DNA of 55,720 nucleotides from Mycobacterium sp. 1245805.9 (GCF_001672915.1 NZ_LZKR01000094.1:1-55720), one strand, 5' to 3'. Numbered from the stretch's first letter, positions 7,685 to 17,821 are shown. Notes: generated by a model from the letters alone, not told the origin. Translations and numbers: made by a program.

Positions 7685-10600
7685 ATGCCGGGTGACTCGG
7701 CGATGGAGAAGCTGGCGCGGCGCGTCGGCGACCTGCTGACCAATGACCCCGAGTTCACGGCGGCGCTGCCCAGCCCCGACGTTGCCAAGTCGATGCTGCA
7801 GCAGGGCATCGGCCTGGCTGGTGTCATGCGTACAGTCGCCGAAGGCTATGCCGATCGGCCGGCACTGGGGCAGCGGGCTACCACTGTCCGCGAGTCGGCA
7901 GACGGAAGTCGACGTGTTCTCGAGATCTTGCCCCGTTTCGACATGGTCACCTACGGCGACCTGTGGAGCCGCGCCAACACCATTGCAGCGGTTCTGAAAC
8001 GGGACGGCGTGCAAGTGGGGGACCGCATTGCCACGATGGGGTTCGCCGGCGTCGAGTACACCGCGTTGGATATGGCCGTAGCTCTGGTCGGTGGTGTGTC
8101 GGTGCCGTTGCACACGGGCGCTCCCGTGGCCCTGCTCGCGCCGATGGTCGACGAAGCCGAACCGTGTGTGATCGCTTGCAGCGCGGAGTATGTCGCGGAA
8201 GGCGCGCAACTCGCTCTCGGTGCGGTGCACCCCGTGCGGCTGATCGTGTTCGACTATCGGCCCGAGGTCGATGATCAGCGAGAGGCGGTTGACGCCGCGC
8301 GGGCCCGGCTCGCGGAAGCTGCCGGTTCACCTGTGCTCGAGACGCTCACCGAATTGGTCCAGGGCGCAGGCACTTTGCCCCCGGTCGATCCACCTCCTCC
8401 TGACGACGATCGCCTGGCGGCGATTGTCTACACCTCGGGCAGCAGCGGCAAGCCGAAAGGGGCGATGCTGCGGGAAGGACTGGTGAGCCGGGCGTGGTCC
8501 CAAGGTGCAGCGATGATGGTTCGATACAGCTTCGCGCTCCCGGCGATCACATTGAATTACCTGCCGATGAGCCACACCGGGGGACGCAGCATGCTCTACG
8601 CCGCGTTGGGCGCCGGCGGCACAGCCTATTTCACTGCGGCGAGCGACTACTCGACGCTGCTGGAGGACCTCTCGATGGTGCGGCCGACGCAACTTAACTA
8701 CGTACCGCGGGTCTGGGAGATGCTCTATCGGGAGTTTCTCAGCGAGTGCACGCGACGCGAACACCAAGGCGTAGAGACCGCGGATATCGACGACGCCGTC
8801 CTTGACGATATCCGCACCCGCGTCCTCGGTGGCCGCTATGTGACGGCGTTGTCGGGCTCCGCCCCGATTTCGGACGAACTCGCGGCGTGGGTGGAACGGC
8901 TGCTCGACTCGCATCTGATGAACGCACTCGGTGCGACCGAATCCGGGGCGGTGATCATCGACGGGAAGGTGCAGTCTCCGCCCGTGACCGACTACAAGAT
9001 TGTCGATGTGCCGGAATTGGGGTATTTCAGCACCGATCGGCCGTATCCCCGTGGCGAGCTGCTGATCAAGTCGAAAACTCTCTTCGGCGGCTACTACAAG
9101 CGACCGGAGCTCACCGCCGACGTTTTCGACGAGGACGGGTTTTATCGCACCGGTGACGTTGTAGCAGAAGTCGGTCCCGATGAGTTCCGTTATATCGACC
9201 GCCGCAACAACGTCCTCAAGCTCTCCCAGGGAGAGTTCGTCACGATTTCTAAACTCGAAGCGCTCTTTACGAATTGCGAGCCTGTTCGTCAGATCTACGT
9301 CTACGGCAACAGTGAGCGGTCCTTCCTTCTCGCTGTTGTTGTTCCGACCGATGAAGCGTTGGCAGCCACCGACGGCGCTGCGCTCAAGGCGCTGATTCTG
9401 CGCTCGCTACGACGCGCGTCGCGTGCGGCCGAACTGCAGGGATACGAAATCCCGCGCGAAATCATCGTCGAAACAACGCCTTTCAGTGTCGAAAACGGTC
9501 TGCTAACTGGGACTGGAAAGCCTCAGCGCCCCAACCTGAAGCGGCAATACGGCGAGAGACTCGAGCGCTTGTATGACGATCTTGCCGACACCCAACACGC
9601 TCGGCTGCGTGAGTTGCGCGAGCTGGCCGCCAGCCAACCCGTCGTCGACACCGTCTGTGCGGCCGCCGGAGCGCTGCTCGGATACACCGCGGAGGCACCG
9701 ACGCCCGGCGAGCATTTCACCGAGCTCGGAGGGGACTCGCTGTCAGCGTTGACATTCACCGACGCCTTGAAGGATATCTTCGGCGTCGAGGTCAATGTCG
9801 GGGTCGTCATAAGCCCGTCGAGTGACTTGCAGGCCACCGCGAACTACATCGAAGCGCGACGGATGTCGACGTCCAGAAGGCCGACCTTCGACTCGATACA
9901 CCACGCGAGTTCGACCGTCGTGCGCGCCGACGAACTGACCCTCGACAAATTCATTGACGCCACCACGCTCACGCACGCTCCATCCGTCCCGGGCCCGAGT
10001 CCTGCGGTCCGCTCGGTGTTGCTTACTGGTGCGACCGGTTATCTGGGTCGTTACTTGCTGCTGCACTGGCTGCAACGCATGAAGACAACGGGCGGAAAAG
10101 TGATCTGTCTGGTTCGGGCGAAGGATAATTCGGCCGCGCGAGCGCGCTTGGACGACGTGTTCGACAGTGGTGACGCCGAGATGCTAACCCATTACCAGAC
10201 ACTGGCGGCCGACCATCTCGACGTCGTTGCCGGCGATAAGGACGCAACCGACCTCGGACTGGGCCATGCGGAGTGGGAATCGCTGGCCGACACCGTCGAC
10301 GTGATCGTCGATCCAGCAGCGCTGGTCAACCACATGCTGCCCTATGGCCAGCTGTTCGGTCCCAATGTGGTTGGTACCGCTGAGCTTATCCGACTCGCGT
10401 TGACGTCTCGTCAGAAGCCGTTCGCATATGTCTCGTCGGTGGGGGTCGGGGCCAGCGTGAATCCTTGTGAATTCACCGAGGATGCCGACGTCCGGACGAT
10501 CAGCGCGACCCGCGCCCTCGACAACACCTACGCCAGCGGTTATGCCACCAGCAAATGGGCCGCAGAGGTGCTGCTGCGGGAGGCGAATGACCTGTGCGGG

Positions 10601-11239
10601 CTGCCCGTGGCCGTATTCCGTTGCGACATGATTATGGCGGAACCAAACTTCCGTGGACAGCTCAATGTCCCTGACATGGTTACCCGCCTCATCCTCAGCA
10701 TCGCGGCCACCGGCCTCGCCCCCGAATCGTTCTATGTTCGCGATCCCGACGGCCAGCGCGCTCGAGCGCATTTCGACGGTCTGCCTGTCGACTTCGTGGC
10801 GGAATCGATATCGACGTTGAGTACGGTCGCGAACAAGGGTTTCCAGACTTTCCACGTGATCAACCCGCATGACGATGGCATCGGCTTGGACACCTATGTC
10901 GACTGGATGATCCAGGCGGGGTGTCACATTGAACGGATTCCCGACTATGAGGTCTGGATCGCGAGATTCGAGACTGCGCTGCGCAATCTGCCAGGACGAC
11001 AACGCCAAGCCTCACTGCTGCCACTCCTGCAGATCTTCCGACACCCGCAACACCCGATGCGGGGGACGTTCGCGCCTGTCCAACGGTTTCGCGCCGCGGT
11101 CATGGATTCCGGCATCGGTCCGGATTGCGGCATTCCGCACATCGGCCGGCCCGTCATCGAGAAGTACGTGTCTGACCTGGAGCTCCTCGGTCTGCTCGAC
11201 GGGGATCGCCGTGCCGCCTACGAAGTTGAGGAGAGTTGA
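7685..11239 (+). CDS. car: Carboxylic acid reductase (adenylation-carrier-reductase)
   Basis: This 1184-residue enzyme activates a carboxylic acid with ATP, loads it on its own phosphopantetheine arm and reduces it to the aldehyde with NADPH. The adenylation domain shows YTSGSSGKPKG (residues 249-259) and YRTGD. The carrier domain has LGGDSLSA with attachment Ser685. The reductase domain has the cofactor loop TGATGYLG (781-788) and the Tyr953/Lys957 pair in YATSKWA. Full length and all three domains match Nocardia and Mycobacterium reductases. It needs a phosphopantetheinyl transferase from elsewhere in the genome. ATG 7703 is a possible alternative start. The stop is 3 bases before the next gene, and five further genes follow on the same strand. 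Confidence 0.95.
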   Translation: MPGDSAMEKLARRVGDLLTNDPEFTAALPSPDVAKSMLQQGIGLAGVMRTVAEGYADRPALGQRATTVRESADGSRRVLEILPRFDMVTYGDLWSRANTIAAVLKRDGVQVGDRIATMGFAGVEYTALDMAVALVGGVSVPLHTGAPVALLAPMVDEAEPCVIACSAEYVAEGAQLALGAVHPVRLIVFDYRPEVDDQREAVDAARARLAEAAGSPVLETLTELVQGAGTLPPVDPPPPDDDRLAAIVYTSGSSGKPKGAMLREGLVSRAWSQGAAMMVRYSFALPAITLNYLPMSHTGGRSMLYAALGAGGTAYFTAASDYSTLLEDLSMVRPTQLNYVPRVWEMLYREFLSECTRREHQGVETADIDDAVLDDIRTRVLGGRYVTALSGSAPISDELAAWVERLLDSHLMNALGATESGAVIIDGKVQSPPVTDYKIVDVPELGYFSTDRPYPRGELLIKSKTLFGGYYKRPELTADVFDEDGFYRTGDVVAEVGPDEFRYIDRRNNVLKLSQGEFVTISKLEALFTNCEPVRQIYVYGNSERSFLLAVVVPTDEALAATDGAALKALILRSLRRASRAAELQGYEIPREIIVETTPFSVENGLLTGTGKPQRPNLKRQYGERLERLYDDLADTQHARLRELRELAASQPVVDTVCAAAGALLGYTAEAPTPGEHFTELGGDSLSALTFTDALKDIFGVEVNVGVVISPSSDLQATANYIEARRMSTSRRPTFDSIHHASSTVVRADELTLDKFIDATTLTHAPSVPGPSPAVRSVLLTGATGYLGRYLLLHWLQRMKTTGGKVICLVRAKDNSAARARLDDVFDSGDAEMLTHYQTLAADHLDVVAGDKDATDLGLGHAEWESLADTVDVIVDPAALVNHMLPYGQLFGPNVVGTAELIRLALTSRQKPFAYVSSVGVGASVNPCEFTEDADVRTISATRALDNTYASGYATSKWAAEVLLREANDLCGLPVAVFRCDMIMAEPNFRGQLNVPDMVTRLILSIAATGLAPESFYVRDPDGQRARAHFDGLPVDFVAESISTLSTVANKGFQTFHVINPHDDGIGLDTYVDWMIQAGCHIERIPDYEVWIARFETALRNLPGRQRQASLLPLLQIFRHPQHPMRGTFAPVQRFRAAVMDSGIGPDCGIPHIGRPVIEKYVSDLELLGLLDGDRRAAYEVEES

Positions 11240-11242
11240 GCA

Positions 11243-12232
11243 ATGGATCATATCGAATTTGAGGTCACTCACGAGGCGCCATCCTTGGAGCATTATCGGC
11301 GCCGCTGGACACCCGCTCCTGACGCCGGGCTCGCCGGCATTTGGCTGGGGGCGATCGTCAGGGACGACGCAGACCACGATTACTGGGCCGTCCGTGGAAT
11401 CGACGACTTCGTGGTAGGGATGACCCACGTAGTGTCACCCATTTGCGGCTTCAGGCGGCTCGAGAAGGACATGAACGTCCAGGCACCGCACTTGTTCGCC
11501 GAGTATTCGACACTCGACTGGTTCGAACCGGTGCAGTGCGTCGACTCCGGCGACAGCGTCCAGACGATCTTTTACGGAGGCGAGATCGATCGCTCGGGCG
11601 ATGGCTTTCATTGGCGTGACGCCAGCAGCCGGTGGGACATTCACGGCCGGACGGTCAGCGACATCGTAATCACCCATGTGCCCCGACAAAACGGCATCGA
11701 TCACGAGGTTTACTACCGCCACGAATTGATCTATGCGACAGGGATGGTCAACGGCGAACAGGTGTCCGGGTATGCCCACCAGGATTTCGCTTACGGGCCG
11801 CCGGGCATGGCGTACACCGAACTGCCGATTGCGCGCCACCTGCAAGGCATGTGGGTGTCGTGGCTGCACGAGCATGCCGACGGCGAACTGGGCGGTGGCA
11901 GCTTCTGGCAAGGCAAGGGCGGGCTGGCTTTTGGGCCCGGCTATCAGTTCAAGGGCGATACAACGACCGTCTACAAGGACATCGTCGCGAAGCCGGGTTT
12001 CAACGATGCCGGACAAATGGTCACCCTGGATGTGTCCATGGGTGCTGACTCGTACGCATTCGAGTTCGAAGCAACCGGGAGTCCAATCCACTTCTTCGGC
12101 CCGATGACGGGCGCTTCGTCTGGCAAGGTTCCGGCCCGAAGCTGGTGCTGGGTCGAGTATGCCGGCGACATGATCACTCCCGAAATACTCGATCTGACGA
12201 TGTTGCCCTTCCGCCTCGCCCGAGGCCGCTGA
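11243..12232 (+). CDS. Uncharacterised protein in the reductase operon
   Basis: This 329-residue soluble protein has no signal peptide or membrane segment and no catalytic motif that can be named. It is rich in Trp, Tyr, Gly and acidic residues with many short beta-like stretches (YWAVRGIDD, FEFEATGSPIHFF), which suggests a beta-sandwich or lipocalin-like fold of the kind seen in CrtC/AttH-like proteins; this fold suggestion is weak. It starts at ATG 11243 after GAGGAGAG, 3 bases behind the reductase stop, so it is translationally linked to it. A role in binding or hydrating the pathway's hydrophobic substrate is only inference from position. Confidence 0.75.
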   Translation: MDHIEFEVTHEAPSLEHYRRRWTPAPDAGLAGIWLGAIVRDDADHDYWAVRGIDDFVVGMTHVVSPICGFRRLEKDMNVQAPHLFAEYSTLDWFEPVQCVDSGDSVQTIFYGGEIDRSGDGFHWRDASSRWDIHGRTVSDIVITHVPRQNGIDHEVYYRHELIYATGMVNGEQVSGYAHQDFAYGPPGMAYTELPIARHLQGMWVSWLHEHADGELGGGSFWQGKGGLAFGPGYQFKGDTTTVYKDIVAKPGFNDAGQMVTLDVSMGADSYAFEFEATGSPIHFFGPMTGASSGKVPARSWCWVEYAGDMITPEILDLTMLPFRLARGR

Positions 12233-12281
12233 GCCCGAAAGTAGCCCTGTTCCAAATCAATCGGCGCAAAGGAGCGACATT

Positions 12282-13274
12282 ATGGCGGAACTACCAACCT
12301 CGGCCGAGGTGGTCGGTTACATCGAAGAACTGAAGAACTGGGACCGATGGGGACCCGACGATCAGCGCGGTACGTTGAATTTCATCACACCAGAGCATCG
12401 GGTCGCGGCCGCCCGACTGGTGACCGAGGGACGGACCGTATCGTGCGCCCGCGATCTCGTCACCGCCTACGGCAGCCCCGACAACTGCGCACAGATGTAC
12501 TGGGTCAACACCGGCGAGGGGGTGGCGCATAAGGAACCGTCGGTGCCGCCGACGGCGCTCGGATTCGGCAATCTCGGCTCGGCCGTGGAGTTCTTCGGCT
12601 TGGTGTTCCACGGCATCAACGTGACCCATATCGACGCCCTGGCGCATTTGTTCTGGAAAGGCAAGCTTTACAACGACCGACCCGCCGGCCTTATGACCGC
12701 CGAACACGGGGCACTGTGGGCATCGGTGATGCAAATGAGCGACGGCATCGTCGGCCGTGGCGTCCTGATGGATGTGTCGCGCGCAGAAGGTGCCGAAGTG
12801 CTCGAGCCCGGGCGGGCGGTCACGCCCGAAGACCTCGAGGCCACCGCCGCCAAGCAGGGCGTCACGGTCGGGCCCGGCGACATCGTTCTGCTGCGAACCG
12901 GCCGCTGGCACAAGGGCAGCAGCGCAACGGGATCCACGACCGAATACGAAGACGCGCACGACCACGCCCGGTGGGGACAGGTCGCCGGTTGGCACCAAGC
13001 GTGCATGCCGTGGCTGCGCGATCGCGACGTCGCGGCCATCGGCAGCGACGGGCCGCAGGAAACGATCCCACCTAAGTACCTCGATGCACTCGACGCGACC
13101 GTCCACGTCATGGCCCTGAACTCAATGGGAATGCCCCTAATCGACAACTGCGATCTCGAGGCGCTCGGTGCGGTCTGCGCGGAACTCGGTCGCTGGGAGT
13201 TCCAGTTCATCATCAGTCCGCTGCGCGTCGTCGGTGGCTCAGGATCCCCGGTCAACCCGATCGCGGTGTTCTGA
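12282..13274 (+). CDS. Cyclase-family (kynurenine formamidase-like) metal hydrolase
   Basis: This 330-residue protein belongs to the cyclase/formamidase family, whose members hydrolyse amides, lactones or ring ketones with a metal centre. The signature is seen in VTHIDALAHLFWKG (about residues 111-124), where the His and Asp residues are the usual metal ligands, and the C-terminal region has the family's conserved SDG and NCDLEAL segments. The ribosome site AAAGGAG lies 8 bases before ATG 12282. The stop overlaps the next start (ATGA), so the pair is co-translated. In catabolic operons such enzymes open rings or hydrolyse pathway intermediates; the substrate here is unknown. Confidence 0.85.
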   Translation: MAELPTSAEVVGYIEELKNWDRWGPDDQRGTLNFITPEHRVAAARLVTEGRTVSCARDLVTAYGSPDNCAQMYWVNTGEGVAHKEPSVPPTALGFGNLGSAVEFFGLVFHGINVTHIDALAHLFWKGKLYNDRPAGLMTAEHGALWASVMQMSDGIVGRGVLMDVSRAEGAEVLEPGRAVTPEDLEATAAKQGVTVGPGDIVLLRTGRWHKGSSATGSTTEYEDAHDHARWGQVAGWHQACMPWLRDRDVAAIGSDGPQETIPPKYLDALDATVHVMALNSMGMPLIDNCDLEALGAVCAELGRWEFQFIISPLRVVGGSGSPVNPIAVF

Positions 13275-14659
13275 TGACTCTGCCAAGCGAGGTCGTCGCA
13301 TGGGCCGAAGATCGGTGCGGCGGCAAGGTGGTCGACATCGCGGAGCAAATTCGTTGGCGTCCCCACCATTTCCTGACAATCGAACGGCCGAAGGGCGCCC
13401 TCCACGTCGTCGCACGGTCGGCGCGGACCGAGATGGCGGGGGCGGGCTTCGCGAAGCATTTCGATATTGCGCACGAGGCGCGGGTGCTCGAAGCGCTGCA
13501 GGGCAAAGGCCTGAAGGTTCCGCAGTTCTTTGGTTTCAACGAGGAATTCGGCGTCATCCTGATGGAACAGGTCACGGGCACGAACGAGTTTTCGGACGCA
13601 CCGGACGACAGCACCCGCAAGAGAGTGATGGCCGAGTACATCGAACAGCTCGCCAAGCTGCATCAACTTGATGTCGAGTCGATGCACCTCTCGGGCCTCT
13701 CGATACCCCAGACACCCGAGCAGGCCGCGTTCGGAGGCAAATTCAAGTACATCGAAGAGGACTTCAGCAATTGGCGCCCGCATCTGCGGCCTGAACCGTT
13801 CTTAGAGCTCGGCATCTGGTGGCTGCACGCCAACGTCCCCAGAGGTGATCGGCGGGTCAGCTTCGTGCAGGCCGATACCGGACCTGGGCAGTTCATGTTC
13901 GCCGATGGTCATCTCACTGCGCTGATCGACTGGGAGCTGGCCCACATCGGCGACCCGATGCTCGATCTCGGCGTGATGCGAATGCGCAACATGCTTTATC
14001 CGACCGGGCCGTTGGCCGAACCATTGGCTCACTACGAGCGGGTGAGCGGCCGTCCGATCGACTGGCAGGCACTGTGCTTCTACACGGTGATGTCAATGGT
14101 CTTGACTCCGATGGGCGTTTCGCCGTTGATGCAACATCCCACTGCCCACAGCGAGCACACGTTGCCCGGTTTCGGTTGGGATGCCACGCTAAGGCGGGGG
14201 TTGGGCGAGGCGCTGGCCGAGGCGATCGGAATGGAGATCGAGCCGCCGGAGCTGCCGGATCCGCCTGCTGCACAATATCCTTCGCTGGGCGACTATCTGG
14301 TCGAGTATCTCGGCCTCAAGTGTGAGCCGGTCGCGAGCGACGACGCTGGACGCTTCCACATTAGTTCGGCCGCCGCGATTGCGCGCAGTGTGGTGCTGGA
14401 TTCGAAGGTCGGCGGCGAACTGCTCGATGCCGATCTCGACGACATGTGCGCGGTGCTCGGGCGTCGTCCCGACAGCCGCGATGACGGGTTCGCCCGGCTC
14501 TCCGAGATCGTGGCCGCTGGTGCGGGCCAACAACTCGAGCGACTCGTCTGGCTGTTCGCGCGCATCGAGCGCCGACGTGAGTTTTTGCTCGAGCCGCTGA
14601 TGGTCTCTCAAAGCTCCGGAGCATTCGAACGACTTGCCCCGCAGGAGGTAGCGCAATGA
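13274..14659 (+). CDS. APH-fold phosphotransferase family protein
   Basis: This 461-residue protein carries an aminoglycoside-phosphotransferase/choline-kinase-like domain in its first ~330 residues: the nucleotide-binding VARSARTEMAG region, VILMEQVTG hinge, VQADTGPGQFMF catalytic-loop equivalent and ALIDWELAHIGDP, the metal-binding DW motif. The usual HGD of the catalytic loop reads QAD, so His is replaced by Gln while Asp is kept. The C-terminal ~120 residues form a helical extension. Such proteins occur in actinobacterial lipid and steroid catabolic clusters beside acyl-CoA enzymes, with uncertain substrates; antibiotic resistance is not implied. Both ends overlap neighbours by 4 bases (ATGA), so it belongs to the operon. 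Confidence 0.8.
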   Translation: MTLPSEVVAWAEDRCGGKVVDIAEQIRWRPHHFLTIERPKGALHVVARSARTEMAGAGFAKHFDIAHEARVLEALQGKGLKVPQFFGFNEEFGVILMEQVTGTNEFSDAPDDSTRKRVMAEYIEQLAKLHQLDVESMHLSGLSIPQTPEQAAFGGKFKYIEEDFSNWRPHLRPEPFLELGIWWLHANVPRGDRRVSFVQADTGPGQFMFADGHLTALIDWELAHIGDPMLDLGVMRMRNMLYPTGPLAEPLAHYERVSGRPIDWQALCFYTVMSMVLTPMGVSPLMQHPTAHSEHTLPGFGWDATLRRGLGEALAEAIGMEIEPPELPDPPAAQYPSLGDYLVEYLGLKCEPVASDDAGRFHISSAAAIARSVVLDSKVGGELLDADLDDMCAVLGRRPDSRDDGFARLSEIVAAGAGQQLERLVWLFARIERRREFLLEPLMVSQSSGAFERLAPQEVAQ

Positions 14660-15900
14660 CCGCTGACATACCCGCCGATACCGCGGCGGAAATCCTCGAA
14701 CTGCCCGATACTGTTCAAGTCGGCCTCGATGTCGATCCGCATCCGTATATCGCTGAGGCGAGGCGGCGCAATACAATTCAGACCGAATACCCGCTACCGA
14801 TGACCGCGGCCATCAGCGCACCGGACGACGGGACTGCGAAGACGTTCAACGTGCTCGGCTACGAAGAGGTCACCGCCGTCTTTCGTGACGATAAGACCTA
14901 CTCATCGGCACTGATTGGTCAGGCGATCGGTCCGCTGCTGGCCGACACGATCGTGGCGATGGACGAGCCCGAACATCATGCGCACCGTGCGCTCGTTTTC
15001 CAAGCATTCAGGCCAAAAATGCTCGCGCGCTGGGAGAACGAGCTTGTACGCCCAGTGGCCGATCAGCTGATCGACGCGTTCGTTACTACCGGCCGAGTTG
15101 ACCTTGTCCGGGCGTTCACGTTCGCGCTGCCCATGCGTGTCATCGCGCGGATCCTCGGTCTGCCCCGGGATGACACGCAGAAGTTCCAGAGATGGTCGAT
15201 CGAAGTCATCAGCATCGGCATGAACTGGGATCGAGGCATGGCAGCCTTCAACGCCTTGCGGGACTACTTCGCCGAGCTAGTCGAACAGCGTCGACATGAT
15301 CCGCAGGACGATCTGATCACCGAACTAGTGCAGGCTGAGGTTGACGGCCAAAGGCTAAGTGATGAAGAGATATTCGCCTTCCTGCGCCTGCTCTTGCCGG
15401 CCGGAATCGAGACAACCTATCGATCGCTGGGCAATCTACTCTTCGCGTTGTTGAATCACCCGGATCAGCTCGAAGAGGTCCGGTACGATCATGCTCTGAT
15501 TCCCCAGGCCGTCGAGGAGGGATTGCGTTGGGAGCCACCGATCTTCAACACGGGGCGGATCAGCGCTCGCGACAGCCGCCTCGGCGGCGTGGACATTCCA
15601 GCGGGTTCGGTGGTGATGCTGTTCATCGGTGCCGCGAATCGTGACGAGAAGGTCTTTCCCGACCCAAATAAATTCGATGTGCATCGCAAACCTAACCAGC
15701 AGATCGCATTCGCCGTTGGGGCACATGCTTGCCTCGGAATGCATCTCGCGCGTATGGAGAACAGAGTTGCTCTGGAGGCAATCCTGGACCGGCTCCCAGA
15801 GCTGCGGCTCGACCCCGCGGCAGCGCCACCGCGGATCATCGGCATGCCGCTGCGCTCACCGGGCACCCTACCAGTGCTGTTCACGCCCGCGGCCAGGTGA
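14656..15900 (+). CDS. Cytochrome P450 (bacterial class I)
   Basis: This complete 414-residue soluble P450 would hydroxylate a small hydrophobic substrate with electrons from a ferredoxin. The I-helix oxygen-activation motif is LPAGIETTYRS, the ExxR pair is Glu288/Arg291 (VEEGLRWEPP) and the heme loop is FAVGAHACLGMHLAR with ligand Cys359. No ferredoxin or reductase gene lies beside it, so partners must come from elsewhere. The start ATG overlaps the previous stop (ATGA). It is not a close duplicate of the P450 remnant at 6959: the heme loops differ (GAGVHRCLG against VGAHACLG). Confidence 0.92.
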   Translation: MTADIPADTAAEILELPDTVQVGLDVDPHPYIAEARRRNTIQTEYPLPMTAAISAPDDGTAKTFNVLGYEEVTAVFRDDKTYSSALIGQAIGPLLADTIVAMDEPEHHAHRALVFQAFRPKMLARWENELVRPVADQLIDAFVTTGRVDLVRAFTFALPMRVIARILGLPRDDTQKFQRWSIEVISIGMNWDRGMAAFNALRDYFAELVEQRRHDPQDDLITELVQAEVDGQRLSDEEIFAFLRLLLPAGIETTYRSLGNLLFALLNHPDQLEEVRYDHALIPQAVEEGLRWEPPIFNTGRISARDSRLGGVDIPAGSVVMLFIGAANRDEKVFPDPNKFDVHRKPNQQIAFAVGAHACLGMHLARMENRVALEAILDRLPELRLDPAAAPPRIIGMPLRSPGTLPVLFTPAAR

Positions 15901-15913
15901 TCCGGATACCGTG

Positions 15914-16996
15914 ATGGCACAGAATGAGCGAGACATAAAGCGGTTCAAAGTGATTCAGGTAGCTACCGGAGCGGTTGGCACGCATAGCCTGCGAACGATA
16001 GTTGGCCGGAAGGACATGGAACTGGTTGGCCTGTTGGTCTTCAGCCCGGAGAAGGCAGGCAAGGAAGCCGGTGAGTTTATCGGCAATGAGCCCTTGGGCG
16101 TACGAGCAACCGATAGCTTCGATGAGATCCTGGCAACGGATGCCGACGCCGTATCCTTTAACGCACTAGGGGATACGTTAGATCCCGCCGCCGCTTTCGA
16201 TCAGATCTGTCGCTTGCTGGAGTCGGGCAAGAATGTGTGCTCAACGTCGTTGAGCGGCCTTGTCTACCCGCGCGTTATGGATCGCCACGGCATGAGTGAG
16301 CGCCTGAAAACCGCCTGCGAAATGGGTGGCGTGTCGTTCCATGCGACCGGTATCAACCCTGGATTCATGATGGACGTATGGCCGATCGTGCTCGGTCGCC
16401 TCGTCCGACACATCGACACGGTTTACATGACCGAGATGGTCGACATGTCGCGCTACACGTCAGATCAGGTGTTGCACGTCCTTGGCTATGGTAAGACGCC
16501 GGGGGAGATGAGTTTCGAGGTGCCGTTTGAGCACGCACGGGAGAGCGCATACTTCGGCTCGATATTGATGCTTGCCGAGGCCGCCGGCCTCGAAATCGAC
16601 GATGCGACCTTGAGCTGGGAGGGCTTTCCCTCGGACAAAACGATCGTCACACCTGTTTGTATGGTCGAACCCGGCCACGTCGGCGCTATCCGTGTCCGAG
16701 TGCGGGCCTTCAAGGACGGCAAAATGCGAGTCGAGAGCCAGATGCTGTGGATGCTAGGCAAAGACGCGGCTCCGGCCGACTGGCCCTACGGCGACGGCTC
16801 CTGGAGCATTCGAATCGAGGGTGACCCGACCATCGAAACGCGGATCGACACAACTACCAGATATGACGCTCGACAGCCCGATGTATTGATGACCGGGGCT
16901 CACGCAGTGAATGCCATACCCGCGGTCGTCGCCGGTCCAGTCGGCATTCTGACCCACCTAGATCTACCGTTATTCACCGGCACTTTTTCGGCGTGA
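15914..16996 (+). CDS. DapB-fold NAD(P)-dependent dehydrogenase, paralog 1
   Basis: This 360-residue protein has a Rossmann N-terminus (FKVIQVATGAVGTHSLR) like dihydrodipicolinate reductase and 2,4-diaminopentanoate dehydrogenase, followed by an alpha/beta dimer domain with GINPGFMMDVWP and EMVDMSRYTS. The family reduces or oxidises imines, amines or related carbonyls in actinobacterial catabolic clusters. The protein has exactly the same length as the gene at 17900 and shares the same motifs. ATG 15914 was chosen, with GTG 15911 directly before it as an alternative. A longer frame back to 15629 overlaps the P450 and has no homology. It closes the six-gene run; the stop lies inside the stem at 16990-17019. 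Confidence 0.85.
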   Translation: MAQNERDIKRFKVIQVATGAVGTHSLRTIVGRKDMELVGLLVFSPEKAGKEAGEFIGNEPLGVRATDSFDEILATDADAVSFNALGDTLDPAAAFDQICRLLESGKNVCSTSLSGLVYPRVMDRHGMSERLKTACEMGGVSFHATGINPGFMMDVWPIVLGRLVRHIDTVYMTEMVDMSRYTSDQVLHVLGYGKTPGEMSFEVPFEHARESAYFGSILMLAEAAGLEIDDATLSWEGFPSDKTIVTPVCMVEPGHVGAIRVRVRAFKDGKMRVESQMLWMLGKDAAPADWPYGDGSWSIRIEGDPTIETRIDTTTRYDARQPDVLMTGAHAVNAIPAVVAGPVGILTHLDLPLFTGTFSA

Positions 16997-17019
16997 TTTA
17001 GGGGTAACGTGATCACGCC
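16990..17019 (+). terminator. Possible hairpin terminator at the end of the reductase operon
   Basis: An 8-bp perfect stem pairs GGCGTGAT (16990-16997) with ATCACGCC (17012-17019), with a 14-base loop. It has no T-tract, as is often seen in mycobacteria. It lies between convergent genes and includes the stop codon of the upstream one. Confidence 0.4.
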
Positions 17020-17043
17020 CGCGGTGGGTTGATCAACGCGTCG

Positions 17044-17703
17044 TCACTCTCGGTTCTTGAACGCCGTCATCAGCAAGTGCAAGCATTCGCGCTGCATTGC
17101 GGCGTGTTCGGCGTTGGCGCGCTCGCCATCACGGCTGCGAATCGCATCGATGATTGCAAGCGTGCCAGTGCGACTGATCTCTATTGTTTCGGGGGCGACA
17201 CCGACGATCGCGTCGATAGACGTTGCGCGCGTGCGCCGTACGGTCCGTGCCACCGCCGGCGCGCTGGCACCCTCGAACAAGATATCCAGGTAGTCCTCGC
17301 ACAGCGCGGACACCGCGGCCGGGTCCTCAGCGGCAGTCAGCTCGTCGGCAATCTGCGCGAGCTGTGCGTCGAATTCAGGCGTCATGCGTGCGACGGCGCG
17401 TCGAGCGATCAAGCCGAATACAAGATCCCAGACTTCGGCGTTGTCGCTGATTGACGTTTCGATCGGCAAGACGAAGCCGCCGCGATGCATTTCCATCTTG
17501 ACCCAGCCCTCTTGCTCGAGGATCACAAGGGCTTCGCGCACGGGAACCCGGCTGGTGCCGAGTTCGGCAGCGATGTCTTCCTGGGTGAGTCGCTGGCCGG
17601 GGCCAAGCTCGCCGTTGATGATCTGGCGGCGAAGGTGATCGGCAACGAGCTCCCCGCTGCTGCGGCGCTCGAGTAGAGAGCGAGGTCTTGCCGACTGGTT
17701 CAT
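17044..17703 (-). CDS. GntR-family regulator, FadR/FCD subfamily
   Basis: This 219-residue regulator has an N-terminal winged helix (residues ~12-75: LRRQIINGELGPGQRLTQ, then ELGTSRVPVREAL, the recognition helix) and a C-terminal all-helical FCD domain that normally binds a small carboxylate through metal-coordinating Asp/His residues. It is convergent with the reductase operon and divergent from the dehydrogenase at 17900. The palindrome ATTGTAGACAAT at 17823-17834 in the divergent region fits a GntR-type operator, and a near copy precedes the reductase gene. It is therefore the likely repressor of the whole block, released by the pathway substrate; the ligand is unknown. Confidence 0.92.
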   Translation of the reverse strand: MNQSARPRSLLERRSSGELVADHLRRQIINGELGPGQRLTQEDIAAELGTSRVPVREALVILEQEGWVKMEMHRGGFVLPIETSISDNAEVWDLVFGLIARRAVARMTPEFDAQLAQIADELTAAEDPAAVSALCEDYLDILFEGASAPAVARTVRRTRATSIDAIVGVAPETIEISRTGTLAIIDAIRSRDGERANAEHAAMQRECLHLLMTAFKNRE

Positions 17704-17821
17704 GTCGTGTCGGCCCTACCTTCACTGTCGTGCACTCGGCCGACGGCCGTGCCACGCCGAGCGTAGCCCGTCGGTGCTGCGCTTGCGCCCGGGCGCGCCG
17801 CCCGGAAGTGTCGTAACCACA